Source: Bradyrhizobium sp. AT1 (lineage in GTDB: Bacteria; Pseudomonadota; Alphaproteobacteria; Rhizobiales; Xanthobacteraceae). Taken from it: 47,325 bases of DNA. Shown piece after piece: positions 20,245 through 28,804 of this stretch. The stretch covers positions 983,658-1,030,982 of the forward strand of contig NZ_JXDL01000001.1 of NCBI RefSeq assembly GCF_001590795.1, given 5' to 3'. How positions within the stretch are numbered: the first letter of the stretch is position 1; each line of letters begins with the position of its first letter. A program made the translations under genes and the position numbers. Under the pieces are notes generated by a model that had not been told where the DNA came from, did not search any database, and was given only the letters and a program-made list of their open reading frames with translations.

Positions 20245-22965
20245 ATGATGACGAGATTCGGCAACCGTCTCTTTGACCAGGCCTTCGTACGCAGCGGACC
20301 GATCCGCTGGCTGGTGGTGGGCGGCACGCTGCTGATCGCAGCAATTGCCATAGGCTCAGTCCTGATGGCGCAGAATTTCCGCGAGCGGGCGCTACGCAAT
20401 TCCGGCCGCGAGCTCGATAACACCGTGCTGATGCTCGCGCATCATTTCGACCAGCAATTGCAGGATTTCGCGGTCATCCAGCGAGACTTCGTCGACCACG
20501 CGCGCTCGATCGGCATTGCCAGCGTTGCAGACTTCCGCGCACGCCTCTCCGGCGAGGGCATCCACAAGATGCTTCGTTCGAAGATCGAGGCCCTGCCCTA
20601 TATCGGCGGCGTCAACATCATCGACGCCGAAGGCAATCTGATCAATTCATCGACGGCCTGGCCGGTGCCGAAGGTCAACATGGCCGACCGCGCCTATTTT
20701 CGGACGTTCAAGTATGATCCCAATTCGCCTGACGTCCTGATCGAGCCGCTGCACAGCCGCGTTTCCGGCGCGTGGACCATCCTGGTGGCCCGCAAGATCA
20801 TCGCCCCCAATGGCGAGTTTCTCGGTGTCGTCGGACGCGGGATCGAGCCGGCCAATTTCGAGAAATTCTTCGCCTCCGTCGCGCTCGGTGAAGGCGGGAC
20901 GATCTCGATGCTGCATCGGGACGGTACGCTGCTCGCCCGCTATCCGCGCTCCAGCGAATTGATGGGGCGAAACTTCAAGACCGGCTCGTTCGAGCAGCAG
21001 AGGGTTTTCGGCCTCGACCAATTCGCCGGCCGCTTCGTAAGCCCGGTCGACGGGGAAGATCGCCTGATCTCCTCGCGCGCACTGCCGCATTTTCCGATCC
21101 TGATGATGGCCACCACGACGCGTGCGTCGGCCTTGACCGACTGGCGCGAGCAGATCGGCATGCTGATCTCCGTCGCCATCGCCTCCGCGCTCGCCATCGC
21201 AGGCGTGCTTATCGCGGTCGTGCGCAAGCTGCTGGAGCAGCACCGCCTCTCGCGGGAACAGCTGACCCTGGAAAAGCAGCGGCTCGACCGCGCCGTCAAC
21301 AACATGACGCAGGGCCTTCTGCTGTTCGACGCCGAGCGGCGGCTGGTGGTCTGCAATCAGCGCTACATCGACATGTATGGATTGTCGGCCGCGATCGTGA
21401 AGCCCGGCTGCAGCTTCCACGACATCATCGCCCATCGCAAGGTGACCGGTTCGTTCACGGGCGACGTCGACGACTATGTCGCACGCGTGCTGAAAGGCAT
21501 CCATGCGCGCAACTCCATGGTGGTCGAGACCTCCGACGGCCGCTCGATTCACATCCTCAACGAACCGCTGGCGGACGGCGGCTGGGTGGCAACCCATGAG
21601 GACATCACCGAGCGCCGCCGCATCGAGGAGCGCATCACCCACCTCGCCCATTACGACGCGCTGACCGATCTGCCCAACCGCACCATGTTCCACGAGCATC
21701 TGCGCGAAGAGCTCGCCGCTGTCGGCAACGGCGAAGAGATCGCGGTGCATTACATCGACATCGACGAGTTCAAGGGCGTCAACGACGCGCTCGGCCATCT
21801 CGTCGGAGACGAGCTGTTGAAATCGGTTGCCGCGAGCCTGCGCCGCTGTACGGGGCCAGCGGATTTCGTGGCGCGGCTCGGCGGTGACGAATTCGCCATC
21901 GTCCAGAGCGCGGTGACGTCGCTGGACCAGGTCAACGAGCTCGTCGCCCGCATCTTCGAGGCCATCCGGTCGCCGTTCGATTGCCTGGGCCATCATCTCA
22001 TCACCGACGCCAGCATCGGCATCGCGCTCGCCCCTGAACACGGCACCGCGCTCGACCAGATCCTCAAGAACGCGGACATGGCGATGTACGCCGCCAAATC
22101 CGCCGGACGCCGCACCTATCGCTTCTTCGAGCCGGAGATGGACGCCAAGGCCCGCGAACGCCGGCAGCTCGAGAGCGATTTGCGCCACGCCATCGCCCAA
22201 GGGGGGCTGGAGGTCTACTACCAGCCCTGCCTCAGCCTGAAGGACGATCGCATCACCGGCTGCGAGGCGCTGGTGCGCTGGCGCCATCCCGAGCGCGGCA
22301 TGGTCTCTCCGGCGGAGTTCATCCCGATCGCCGAGGACACCGGCCTGATCAACGAGATCGGCGAGTGGGTGCTGGCGACCGCCTGCCGGGACGCGGCGAG
22401 CTGGCCCGACGACATTCGCCTCGCCGTCAACGTCTCGCCGGTGCAATTCAAGAGCGGCACGCTGGCGCTGAAGATCATGGCGGCGCTCGCCGCTTCGAAC
22501 CTGCCGGCAAGCCGGCTGGAGCTCGAGATCACCGAGGCCGTGCTGATCCGCGACGACGATGCCGCGCTGACGATCCTGCACCAGCTACGGGCCATCGGGG
22601 TGCGCATCGCGCTCGACGATTTCGGCACCGGCTACTCGTCGCTGAGCTATCTGCACCGCTTCCCGTTCGACAAGATCAAGATCGACCGCTGCTTTGTCGA
22701 CGACATCGCCGGTCCCGACGGCTCCGCCAGCATCGTCCAGGCCGTCGTCAATCTCGCGGCCGCCCGCCGCATGACCACCACGGCCGAGGGCGTCGAGACC
22801 GAGGAGCAGCAGCGCCTGCTGCGCGCGCTCGGCTGTTCCGAGATGCAGGGCTATCTGTTCAGCGCCGCCAAGCCCGCCGACAAGGTGCTGGAGCTGTTCG
22901 CGCTGCATCGCAGCCGGCTCGCCCAGCGCGAAGGCAGCGGCAGCCGTCGCCGCGAGGCGGGTTAG
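20245..22965 (+). CDS. Membrane cyclic-di-GMP enzyme: Cache-PAS-GGDEF-EAL
   Basis: The protein has 906 residues. A membrane helix at about 21-43, a periplasmic Cache-like sensor (about 45-290: GVNIIDAEGNLINSS, DRAYFRTFKYDP, VGRGIEPANF) and a second helix (about 307-331) are followed by a PAS-7-like domain. GGDEF is at 546-550 in RLGGDEFAIV, and EAL is at 674-676 in CEALVRWRHPERGMVSPAEFIPIAEDTG. The EAL domain keeps DDFGTGYSSLSYL, KIDRCFVDDI, EGVETEEQ and QGYLFS, so phosphodiesterase activity is plausible. The cyclase signature is also intact. The inhibitory I-site position before GGDEF reads GPAD instead of RxxD, so product inhibition may be lost. The gene starts with two ATGs and a weak ribosome site. 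Its stop overlaps the convergent sigma-factor gene by 4 bases. Confidence 0.95.
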   Translation: MMTRFGNRLFDQAFVRSGPIRWLVVGGTLLIAAIAIGSVLMAQNFRERALRNSGRELDNTVLMLAHHFDQQLQDFAVIQRDFVDHARSIGIASVADFRARLSGEGIHKMLRSKIEALPYIGGVNIIDAEGNLINSSTAWPVPKVNMADRAYFRTFKYDPNSPDVLIEPLHSRVSGAWTILVARKIIAPNGEFLGVVGRGIEPANFEKFFASVALGEGGTISMLHRDGTLLARYPRSSELMGRNFKTGSFEQQRVFGLDQFAGRFVSPVDGEDRLISSRALPHFPILMMATTTRASALTDWREQIGMLISVAIASALAIAGVLIAVVRKLLEQHRLSREQLTLEKQRLDRAVNNMTQGLLLFDAERRLVVCNQRYIDMYGLSAAIVKPGCSFHDIIAHRKVTGSFTGDVDDYVARVLKGIHARNSMVVETSDGRSIHILNEPLADGGWVATHEDITERRRIEERITHLAHYDALTDLPNRTMFHEHLREELAAVGNGEEIAVHYIDIDEFKGVNDALGHLVGDELLKSVAASLRRCTGPADFVARLGGDEFAIVQSAVTSLDQVNELVARIFEAIRSPFDCLGHHLITDASIGIALAPEHGTALDQILKNADMAMYAAKSAGRRTYRFFEPEMDAKARERRQLESDLRHAIAQGGLEVYYQPCLSLKDDRITGCEALVRWRHPERGMVSPAEFIPIAEDTGLINEIGEWVLATACRDAASWPDDIRLAVNVSPVQFKSGTLALKIMAALAASNLPASRLELEITEAVLIRDDDAALTILHQLRAIGVRIALDDFGTGYSSLSYLHRFPFDKIKIDRCFVDDIAGPDGSASIVQAVVNLAAARRMTTTAEGVETEEQQRLLRALGCSEMQGYLFSAAKPADKVLELFALHRSRLAQREGSGSRRREAG

Positions 22966-23573
22966 GCCGGACCTCGGTTGTCGGCGCAGCGACACTCCCA
23001 GAAGCTCTCCTCAAGACAGACAACGCAGGTCTGCTCGAGCCGCTCCTTCAACGCATGTCGTGCGCGGTGAAGCCGAACCGTCAAATTGTTCACGGTCACC
23101 CCCAGATCGGCAGCAACCAGCTCCCGCGGCTCGCCGGCGAGATCGATCCGTCGGATGACTTCGGCATGCTCAGGCTTGAGCAGGGACAGATGGATGTAAA
23201 GACACTCGCAGACCACGGTATTCGCCGCGGCGTCCTGATCGGCCGCGAGGCGATCGTTGAGCTCATGCGGGAACGGCATCTCCCGCGTCCTGTTCCTCGA
23301 TGCCTTGCGGTGGAAGTCGGCGATGGTCGTCGCCAACACCCTGCTCAGCCAGCCTCGCACCAAATCCGCGTCGCGAACGTCGCCGGACCGCTCGAGTGCG
23401 CGCAACATGAAGGCCTGCAGCACCTCCTCCGCTTCCCCCTTGCCACCAAAGCGTCGTTGCAAATAGCCGCGCAGGCGGTCGTAACTGCCGACGAGGGCGG
23501 CGCGAACGAGGGCATCCTGCCCTCCCAGGGAACCGACTGCCGGCAGCGGCAGCTTTTCGTTCGGCGGCTTCAT
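22962..23573 (-). CDS. ECF-type RNA polymerase sigma factor with a C-terminal cysteine cluster (CorE-like)
   Basis: The protein has 203 residues. A sigma region 2 (SYDRLRGYLQRRFGGKGEAEEVLQAFMLRALER) is followed by region 4 (LVAADLGVTVNNLTVRLHRARHALKERL). Unusual is a C-terminal tail with C183, C186, C194 and C196 (CVVC, ECRC), plus C122, C124 and H128 in the linker between the domains. CorE-type sigma factors of Myxococcus use a C-terminal Cys-rich domain to sense copper or cadmium directly, without an anti-sigma factor. By analogy this one may be metal-responsive, and no anti-sigma gene is adjacent. It is the last minus-strand gene of the redox/metal cluster. An in-frame extension to 23726 exists, but ATG 23573 (AAGGA upstream) gives the family length. 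Confidence 0.85.
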   Translation of the reverse strand: MKPPNEKLPLPAVGSLGGQDALVRAALVGSYDRLRGYLQRRFGGKGEAEEVLQAFMLRALERSGDVRDADLVRGWLSRVLATTIADFHRKASRNRTREMPFPHELNDRLAADQDAAANTVVCECLYIHLSLLKPEHAEVIRRIDLAGEPRELVAADLGVTVNNLTVRLHRARHALKERLEQTCVVCLEESFWECRCADNRGPA

Positions 23574-23923
23574 GGCGTATCGTCCTTGGCATGCCATCCG
23601 GTCAATCGCTTCGTTGGATCGGAAAGTTGTCAGATCGGCATGGCTGCGATCCGCGGATCGCAAGGCCTTCCGAGCAGGAATCGCGAGAGATCGTCGCAAC
23701 CCGAAGCGCTGACGCGGCGACTTCACTGGCCGCAGGTCAGCGATCGCAATGTCGAGGTTCTTCCGCTCAACGCGCGGCGAGCGCCAGCAGCGACCGGAAC
23801 CGGTCTCGCGGCCCGCGAGTCCCCGGCATGCATCAGCATCATCCGCCTGGGCTTGACACCCTCGCAGACATGCGGATCCGCGCCCGGACCTGAAGCGACG
23901 CAGCTCGGTTTTCGGGAGCTATC
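23574..23923. other. Non-coding gap upstream of the sigma-factor gene
   Basis: No convincing gene was seen in these 350 bases. The region should hold the sigma-gene promoter. TCGGAAAGTTGTC at 23619-23631 (46 bases from the start codon) resembles TCGAAAATTTGTC at 24459-24471, upstream of the His-rich gene. It may be an ECF promoter element, but this is weak evidence. Confidence 0.4.
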
Positions 23924-24343
23924 TCAGGCGATGGGGGGCCGGTAGTGACGACGGAACGCGCCTTCGTCACCGATCACATCGGGCTGCGCCTCACAGCGCG
24001 AGCGCGGCACCACGAACTCCGCGATGGCGGGCATTTGCGGCGACACGGCGCTGAAACACAGCACCGAGCCGCAGCAGGTCGCATGTCGATTGCCGGGCTG
24101 GTCCTGGTCGTCCTCGCAATCTCCGGCCATAGCCACGTCATGCGAATGCGGCGCCGATCCGGCATCAGCCTGATCGTGCTCATGGTCGTGCGTATGCGCG
24201 GACTGATTGGCAGGATGCTCGCAGGGAATCCCTGTATCGGGAGACATCGAGATCGCAAGGGACGGCGTCATCGACGCAAGCAGATAGGCGATGACAACAA
24301 GCCATCCCCACCACCTTCGCCTTGGCTTTCTCAAGCCAATCAT
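23924..24343 (-). CDS. Exported His-rich putative metal-binding protein
   Basis: The product has 139 residues. MIGLRKPRRRWWGWLVVIAYLLASMTPSLA is a signal peptide or signal anchor. The mature part opens with a His/Asp/Cys-rich segment (CEHPANQSAHTHDHEHDQADAG, HSHD, GDCEDDQ) and a CC pair (ATCCGSVLCFSAV), then ends in FRRHYRPPIA. The composition suggests periplasmic binding of Cu, Zn or Ni. It resembles small DUF2946-type exported proteins, but I cannot assign the family. ATG 24343 was chosen because it gives a proper signal, although ATGs at 24373 and 24475 are also in frame. It lies 178 bases below the heptahaem cytochrome gene and 350 bases above the sigma gene. Confidence 0.65.
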   Translation of the reverse strand: MIGLRKPRRRWWGWLVVIAYLLASMTPSLAISMSPDTGIPCEHPANQSAHTHDHEHDQADAGSAPHSHDVAMAGDCEDDQDQPGNRHATCCGSVLCFSAVSPQMPAIAEFVVPRSRCEAQPDVIGDEGAFRRHYRPPIA

Positions 24344-24521
24344 CTCTGCATCCGCTGACTCGACCCGGCACATATAGCTCTGGTTGCAGGGACGGCCAAC
24401 AGAAAACGACAGGCATGGCATCGACATCCGCGCATACGGCCAGCGCCAATCTGCACGCTCGAAAATTTGTCGCAAGCCGCTGTAATATCCGACACCAATC
24501 AGCGTCGCACGATCGCGCCGA

Positions 24522-25301
24522 TCAATGATGCTTCATCCAGCCGACGCCCTTGATGTCGTTGAACGAGTCGGTTCTGTGGCACAAAAAGCATTGATCGACC
24601 GATGCATGCTCCTGCCCCGTGATCGTTCGGTCCATCATCAGGAAGTGGCCCATATAATGGCTCGGCGGCGCCTGATGGCATTGGGAGCATTCCTTCGATG
24701 TCGACGAGGGATGCAGGAATCCCGCGATTTTCCAGGACAGGAGCCCGTGACACGCCGCGCAGTCCCGCCCGAACAGTTCGCGGTGCGGCTCACGGTTGCT
24801 GTGGCAGTTGGCACAGTCAAGCGCGGTCCTTTCCCGCTGCTCTGATCCCGGCACACCGAGAAACTGCCAGAGGTCGGCGGCCAGTTGATCGGACGCGGTC
24901 CGGCCGAACGCTTCCGCGCCGGAGGAAGCCGTCGCGACTTGCAGCAGCGCCGCGTGGTTCATCTTGATCGGCCGCTGGTCTCCCGCATGCTCGCGATGGC
25001 AGCCGGAACATTCACCACCTGCCGCGGCATGAAATGCCGTCGACTGCTTGGCGAGGTCCGCAGCGGCAGGCGCGTGACAGGCGATACAGGCGGCTCCCGC
25101 GACCCCGTTGACCGGCGCATGGCAGCTCTCGCATGCGCCAGACAGAAACGCGTGCTTCGCAGACAGCGGTCCGGGACTGACGAGCTTCGTCCACCCCGGG
25201 ATATTTCCGGAGCCGCCGCGATACAGAGCCATCGACGCGACGGCGGCACTTCCGACGGCCAGCGTCGCGACCGCGACGTAGAGCACGCCCCTGATCGTCA
25301 C
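24522..25301 (-). CDS. Membrane-anchored heptahaem c-type cytochrome
   Basis: The 259-residue protein has an N-terminal membrane anchor (about 5-26) and seven CxxCH haem-attachment motifs: CESCH, CIACH, CSGCH, CANCH, CAACH, CSQCH and CFLCH. Motif spacing, with clustered pairs, is like cytochrome c3/c7 or NapC/NrfH-type electron carriers, but no known heptahaem family was recognised. It should sit in the periplasm facing the adjacent b-type cytochrome. The start is GTG at 25301, overlapping the stop of the cytochrome b gene (GTGA), so the two are translationally coupled. A terminal HKH-like Lys/His tail (GWMKHH) may add metal or haem ligands. The physiological acceptor is unknown. Confidence 0.9.
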   Translation of the reverse strand: MTIRGVLYVAVATLAVGSAAVASMALYRGGSGNIPGWTKLVSPGPLSAKHAFLSGACESCHAPVNGVAGAACIACHAPAAADLAKQSTAFHAAAGGECSGCHREHAGDQRPIKMNHAALLQVATASSGAEAFGRTASDQLAADLWQFLGVPGSEQRERTALDCANCHSNREPHRELFGRDCAACHGLLSWKIAGFLHPSSTSKECSQCHQAPPSHYMGHFLMMDRTITGQEHASVDQCFLCHRTDSFNDIKGVGWMKHH

Positions 25302-25996
25302 GCGAGCCACCGCAGCCCGTAATAGACCTCGGCCGCGACATGCAGGCCGAGCAACGCATACATGACGATCGCGGCCAGGACATGCAGCCCGATCCACTGC
25401 ATGAAGATCTTCTTGACCGCCTCACGCGAGCCGATCGCCGCTTCGACGTCGGAAATGCCGTCGACGAGTTGCAGCAGCGGCACGCCCTGAGCCATCATCG
25501 CCGGACCGTCAGACGTCACACGCTCGGGCGACGACATAGCCGCCGCAACATGCTCGTAGGCCGACCTCAACGTCGCCAGGTGCGCCTGCTGCTGCCGAAG
25601 CTCCGTCGCGGTCTGCGGCAGGTAATAGCGCCCGACGAACCCGGTGACGACGACGACCATCATTGAAGCTACGAGAGCGATCCCAAGCGGACTCTGAAAC
25701 TTGTGTCCGGTATGCAGAAGGGCGAGAAAGGCTGCGACGATTCCGGCATAGGCGTGAAACGCCAGGAGCGCACGCATGGACACCCATCGCGTGACCAGCG
25801 CCTTGAGCACCATGCTGTATTTGGCCAAGGGATAGACGAGAAGCAGAACCATCAGCGCAGCCGCAACTGCCCCGAGGGCAAAGCCTGCCAGGCTCCCTGC
25901 AAACCTGCTGTCGACGTGGAGCAGGAACGCCGGCACCAGCAGCAACAGGGCTCCCAGAACGAGGTCGGCGATCAGGCGGTCTCTCGTGTCCGCCAT
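25298..25996 (-). CDS. Predicted di-haem b-type membrane cytochrome
   Basis: The 232-residue membrane protein has about five hydrophobic helices (8-27, 34-57, 75-95, 104-122, 199-221) and a polar loop at 125-198. H81 and H95 are separated by 13 residues in one helix, and H205 and H219 by 13 residues in another. Two HX13H pairs are how stacked haems are held in ferric reductase/NADPH oxidase and cytochrome b6 type proteins, so two b haems spanning the membrane are predicted. It lies one base after the FAD/[2Fe-2S] reductase gene and overlaps the heptahaem cytochrome gene. This fits an electron bridge between the two. No family name could be assigned with certainty. Confidence 0.75.
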   Translation of the reverse strand: MADTRDRLIADLVLGALLLLVPAFLLHVDSRFAGSLAGFALGAVAAALMVLLLVYPLAKYSMVLKALVTRWVSMRALLAFHAYAGIVAAFLALLHTGHKFQSPLGIALVASMMVVVVTGFVGRYYLPQTATELRQQQAHLATLRSAYEHVAAAMSSPERVTSDGPAMMAQGVPLLQLVDGISDVEAAIGSREAVKKIFMQWIGLHVLAAIVMYALLGLHVAAEVYYGLRWLA

Positions 25997-25997
25997 C

Positions 25998-27965
25998 TCA
26001 GGCCTCGACGACCAGATCGCCGATGGATTTCGCCTGGCAAGCCAGGATGAGACCGTTCGCCTTGTCGTCCGCGGTCAGGGCATCCTGGACTTCCATCGTA
26101 ACGTTTCCTTTCAGCAGATGCGTCTTGCAGACCCCGCAGACCCCGACCCTGCAGGAATAGTCGATCGGCACCCCCGCCCCTTCGGCGACCTCCAGGACGC
26201 TCTTGTCCGGAGGCAGCGCCACCACCTTGCCTGAGCTCGCAAAGCGAACGGTGGCCGTTGCCGGACCGATGGCCGCCGCGGCTCGGCCGTCCGCCTTGTT
26301 GTCCGGCGCTTGCGCATTGGCGGCGCTCCCGCCGGGAGGTGGAACGGCTCCGCGGGCGGGCCCGAAGGCCTCGGTCTTGATCTGCTCGCGCGGAACGCCA
26401 AGACCGGCCAGGGTCTTTCTCAGTGCCTCCATCATTCCGGGCGGACCGCACAAATGAACGCGCCGTCTGGCCAGATCTGGCACCGCGTGCGTCAGGAATT
26501 CGGCCGTGATCTGCCCCTCGCTTCCCATCCAAGATGTGCCCGCGGCCCGAACCATCGTGGCTGCAACGTGCAGATTGTTCATTCTGCGCTGGAGATATTC
26601 CAATTCGTCACGGAAGATGAATTGCTCGGTCGTCTGCGCGCCATAGACCAGATAGACTTGGCCGGGCCATGCAATATCCGAGAGATAGCGGATCGCCGCC
26701 ATCAGCGGCGTGATGCCGACGCCTCCGCCGATCAGGACGACACTATCGGCCTCCGCGCCCGTGAACGTAAAGGCGCCGGAGGGACCCGCCACCTCGACGA
26801 GATCTCCCTGCTTCAGGTGACCATGCATGTAGTCGGATAGAAGCCCGCCATCTTCACGCTTGATCGTGGTCTCGACGTAAGCGGTCTGCGCAGCGGACGA
26901 GGCGATCGTGTAGGAGCGACGGACCGTCTTTCCCTCAATCTCGATGGCGTAGGTCAGGAACTGCCCGGGCAGGAACGCAAACGGAAGCGCGCCGCCGCCT
27001 GGTGCCTGCAGGCGGAAGGTCTTCACATCAGGCGTCTCCTGGTAGATCGCGCAGATCCTCAGTTGCCCCTTCCAGAAACGGGCCGGCTCATCCCGCCCGA
27101 TCGAGCCAGTCGAGGAGGATGTCGCCTCGACCTTTGCGGCCGGTGCGACGGCGAACGGCGCGGACACGAGGGCCGCGCCGGCGCCTGGAACTGCCGCTAC
27201 CCGCGTCAACCTCTCCACCAATGCGTCGGCCCGGCGCATCCGGGCGGCGTAGACGGCAAACATCGCCAGCGCGAAAAGCACCAGCAGCGCCATGGTCGTG
27301 ACGTGAAACCAGGACACGCCCGGCGCGCCGTCGTCGCCATCCACGATGTTTTGCCGCGGCGGAAGATTCATTTGCGACTTGAACCAGGCCTGAGCGATCT
27401 GTTGCGGCGGCTTGCCCTCGTGCAGCGAACGCAGGGTGACCACGCCGCTCTGGACCGCGTTCAGCGACTCGCGAAGCCGCCGCGACGCCTGATCGGCCGC
27501 TGCGATGTCGTCGCCCGCGATCGCATGCCGCAGGTCCATTTCCGCCTCTGCAAGATGATCGGAGTCCGCGCTTATGCGCTGGCGCGCCTGGACCTCCAAC
27601 CTGCTCCGCTGCTCGGCGGAGAGCGCCGGCATGTCCATCAGTGCCGGATAGAGCTCCTTGCGCGGACGGCCCATCATGCCATCCATTTCACTCATCATTC
27701 CAGGCGTGGCGCCGCCCGCCTGCATGCCCGCGCCGGCAGATCCCTCCGGCCGTGACGCCGCATCCGCGGCCGCGCCGGACGCTCCAGGATGGTGCGCGGC
27801 ATGGTCGCCGTCATTCTCCGCCAGCTTCCAGCGCGGGACAAACTGCCGGGCTGCAGACGTTACACCGATTTCCATATCCGATGCGGACGCAGCACATGCA
27901 AACTGGCTCGCCAGGACAGCCAGCATCGGCAGCCATGGACGACGCCAAAGAGGCAGACCGAACAT
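25998..27965 (-). CDS. Signal-anchored fusion: periplasmic Spy-like domain + FAD/NAD(P)H reductase + [2Fe-2S] ferredoxin
   Basis: The protein has 655 residues. Order: signal peptide/anchor (1-29); a periplasmic part with a Met-rich stretch and a Spy/CpxP-like helical region (MPALSAEQRSRL onward, LTxxQ-type); a membrane helix at about 217-238 followed by ARMRR, placing the rest in the cytosol; an FAD domain with RRSYTIAS (about 348-355); a NAD(P) domain with GGGVGITPLM (about 412) and HLCGPPGMMEAL; a Pro/Ala linker; and a plant-type ferredoxin with C605, C610, C613 and C643 (CX4CX2CX29C). Electron input from NAD(P)H is thus cytosolic, with a metal- or stress-related domain outside. ATG 27965 has GAGGG 6 bases upstream; GTG 27977 is an alternative. 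I know no characterised protein with this order. Confidence 0.88.
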   Translation of the reverse strand: MFGLPLWRRPWLPMLAVLASQFACAASASDMEIGVTSAARQFVPRWKLAENDGDHAAHHPGASGAAADAASRPEGSAGAGMQAGGATPGMMSEMDGMMGRPRKELYPALMDMPALSAEQRSRLEVQARQRISADSDHLAEAEMDLRHAIAGDDIAAADQASRRLRESLNAVQSGVVTLRSLHEGKPPQQIAQAWFKSQMNLPPRQNIVDGDDGAPGVSWFHVTTMALLVLFALAMFAVYAARMRRADALVERLTRVAAVPGAGAALVSAPFAVAPAAKVEATSSSTGSIGRDEPARFWKGQLRICAIYQETPDVKTFRLQAPGGGALPFAFLPGQFLTYAIEIEGKTVRRSYTIASSAAQTAYVETTIKREDGGLLSDYMHGHLKQGDLVEVAGPSGAFTFTGAEADSVVLIGGGVGITPLMAAIRYLSDIAWPGQVYLVYGAQTTEQFIFRDELEYLQRRMNNLHVAATMVRAAGTSWMGSEGQITAEFLTHAVPDLARRRVHLCGPPGMMEALRKTLAGLGVPREQIKTEAFGPARGAVPPPGGSAANAQAPDNKADGRAAAAIGPATATVRFASSGKVVALPPDKSVLEVAEGAGVPIDYSCRVGVCGVCKTHLLKGNVTMEVQDALTADDKANGLILACQAKSIGDLVVEA

Positions 27966-27984
27966 GATCGCCCTCACCTGTCGG

Positions 27985-28686
27985 TCAGAACGAGGCGATC
28001 AGCGGCAGCAGGATCGAATCTGCAGTCTGCTTCTGACTCTCGTTCAAGGATGCGTACAGCCGGGTGAAGGCCAGTCGCGCTGCTTTGAGCGCCTCCAGGC
28101 GCTCGGACAGGTGCCGCTCGTAATGCTCCAGGCGGTCGGCGCTTCCCAGCCTGTCATCCATCGCCATTATCTTGCGCGCTTCCAGCAGATGTTGACGGCT
28201 CGAACGCAGCGCCTCTGCGACACCGTTCCAATCGGTGGCCTGCTTGTCACTGATCTGCAGCTCTGCCTTCAGAAAGGCAATGCGCCCCTCGAGCCGCTCC
28301 GTCACGTCCGCCGGGCCGCTCATCGCACCGCTTGCGGCGGGCGAGCTCATCTGGCCACGCATCATCTTTTCCATCATCTGCATCATCGGCATCATGCCGG
28401 AATTGTCCTGGCAGCCGGCGCCCTTGCAGTCCCGCATCTGGCCTTGCGACGGCATCTTCATCTTGTCGTCATTCATCGCGCCGCCACTCATGTTCGGCTG
28501 CCCTGCTGGTTGGCCCATGTTCATCTTGCCGCTCGAATCCGGGGGCGCAGGCATCTTCGACATCTTGTCGTCATCCATCATCGCGATCTGCCGAGAGCCG
28601 GCGGCGATGGCGGGCGACAGCCCAGCCGGCGCCAGAACGAGGGCGGCAAAGGCAACGTTCACAAGGGCACGTGTCGAACGGTTCAT
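27985..28686 (-). CDS. Exported Met-rich Spy/CpxP-like protein
   Basis: The protein has 233 residues. MNRSTRALVNVAFAALVLAPAGLSPAIAAG is a signal peptide. Residues 35-115 are extremely Met-rich with MDDDKM, KMNMG, NDDKMKMP and MMPMMQMMEKMM, the pattern of copper- or silver-binding periplasmic proteins. The C-terminal half is a helical Spy/CpxP-type domain with two LTxxQ-like motifs (LQISDKQATDW, LNESQKQTAD). A chaperone or metal-buffer role in the periplasm is inferred. GGAG lies 7-8 bases before ATG 28686. It is 19 bases upstream of the reductase gene, which carries a second Spy-like domain, so the two probably work together. Confidence 0.8.
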   Translation of the reverse strand: MNRSTRALVNVAFAALVLAPAGLSPAIAAGSRQIAMMDDDKMSKMPAPPDSSGKMNMGQPAGQPNMSGGAMNDDKMKMPSQGQMRDCKGAGCQDNSGMMPMMQMMEKMMRGQMSSPAASGAMSGPADVTERLEGRIAFLKAELQISDKQATDWNGVAEALRSSRQHLLEARKIMAMDDRLGSADRLEHYERHLSERLEALKAARLAFTRLYASLNESQKQTADSILLPLIASF

Positions 28687-28804
28687 GGTCATTCTCCAGT
28701 CGGTGTTAATGGCGATCTGCTGATCGCGGTCGGCGATGAGCACAGCGGGGGCGGGGTCAAACCTTATAGACGTGCAGCACGCACAACTCTTACGTGGGCT
28801 GCCA

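Noticed and set aside
20647..22581. 644-codon minus-strand open frame opposite the GGDEF-EAL gene
   Set aside because: It is an antisense shadow rich in Arg, Asp and His; the plus strand has intact catalytic motifs.
22365..23945. 526-codon plus-strand open frame running over the end of the GGDEF-EAL gene and the sigma gene
   Set aside because: It overlaps two supported genes in other frames and resembles no protein.
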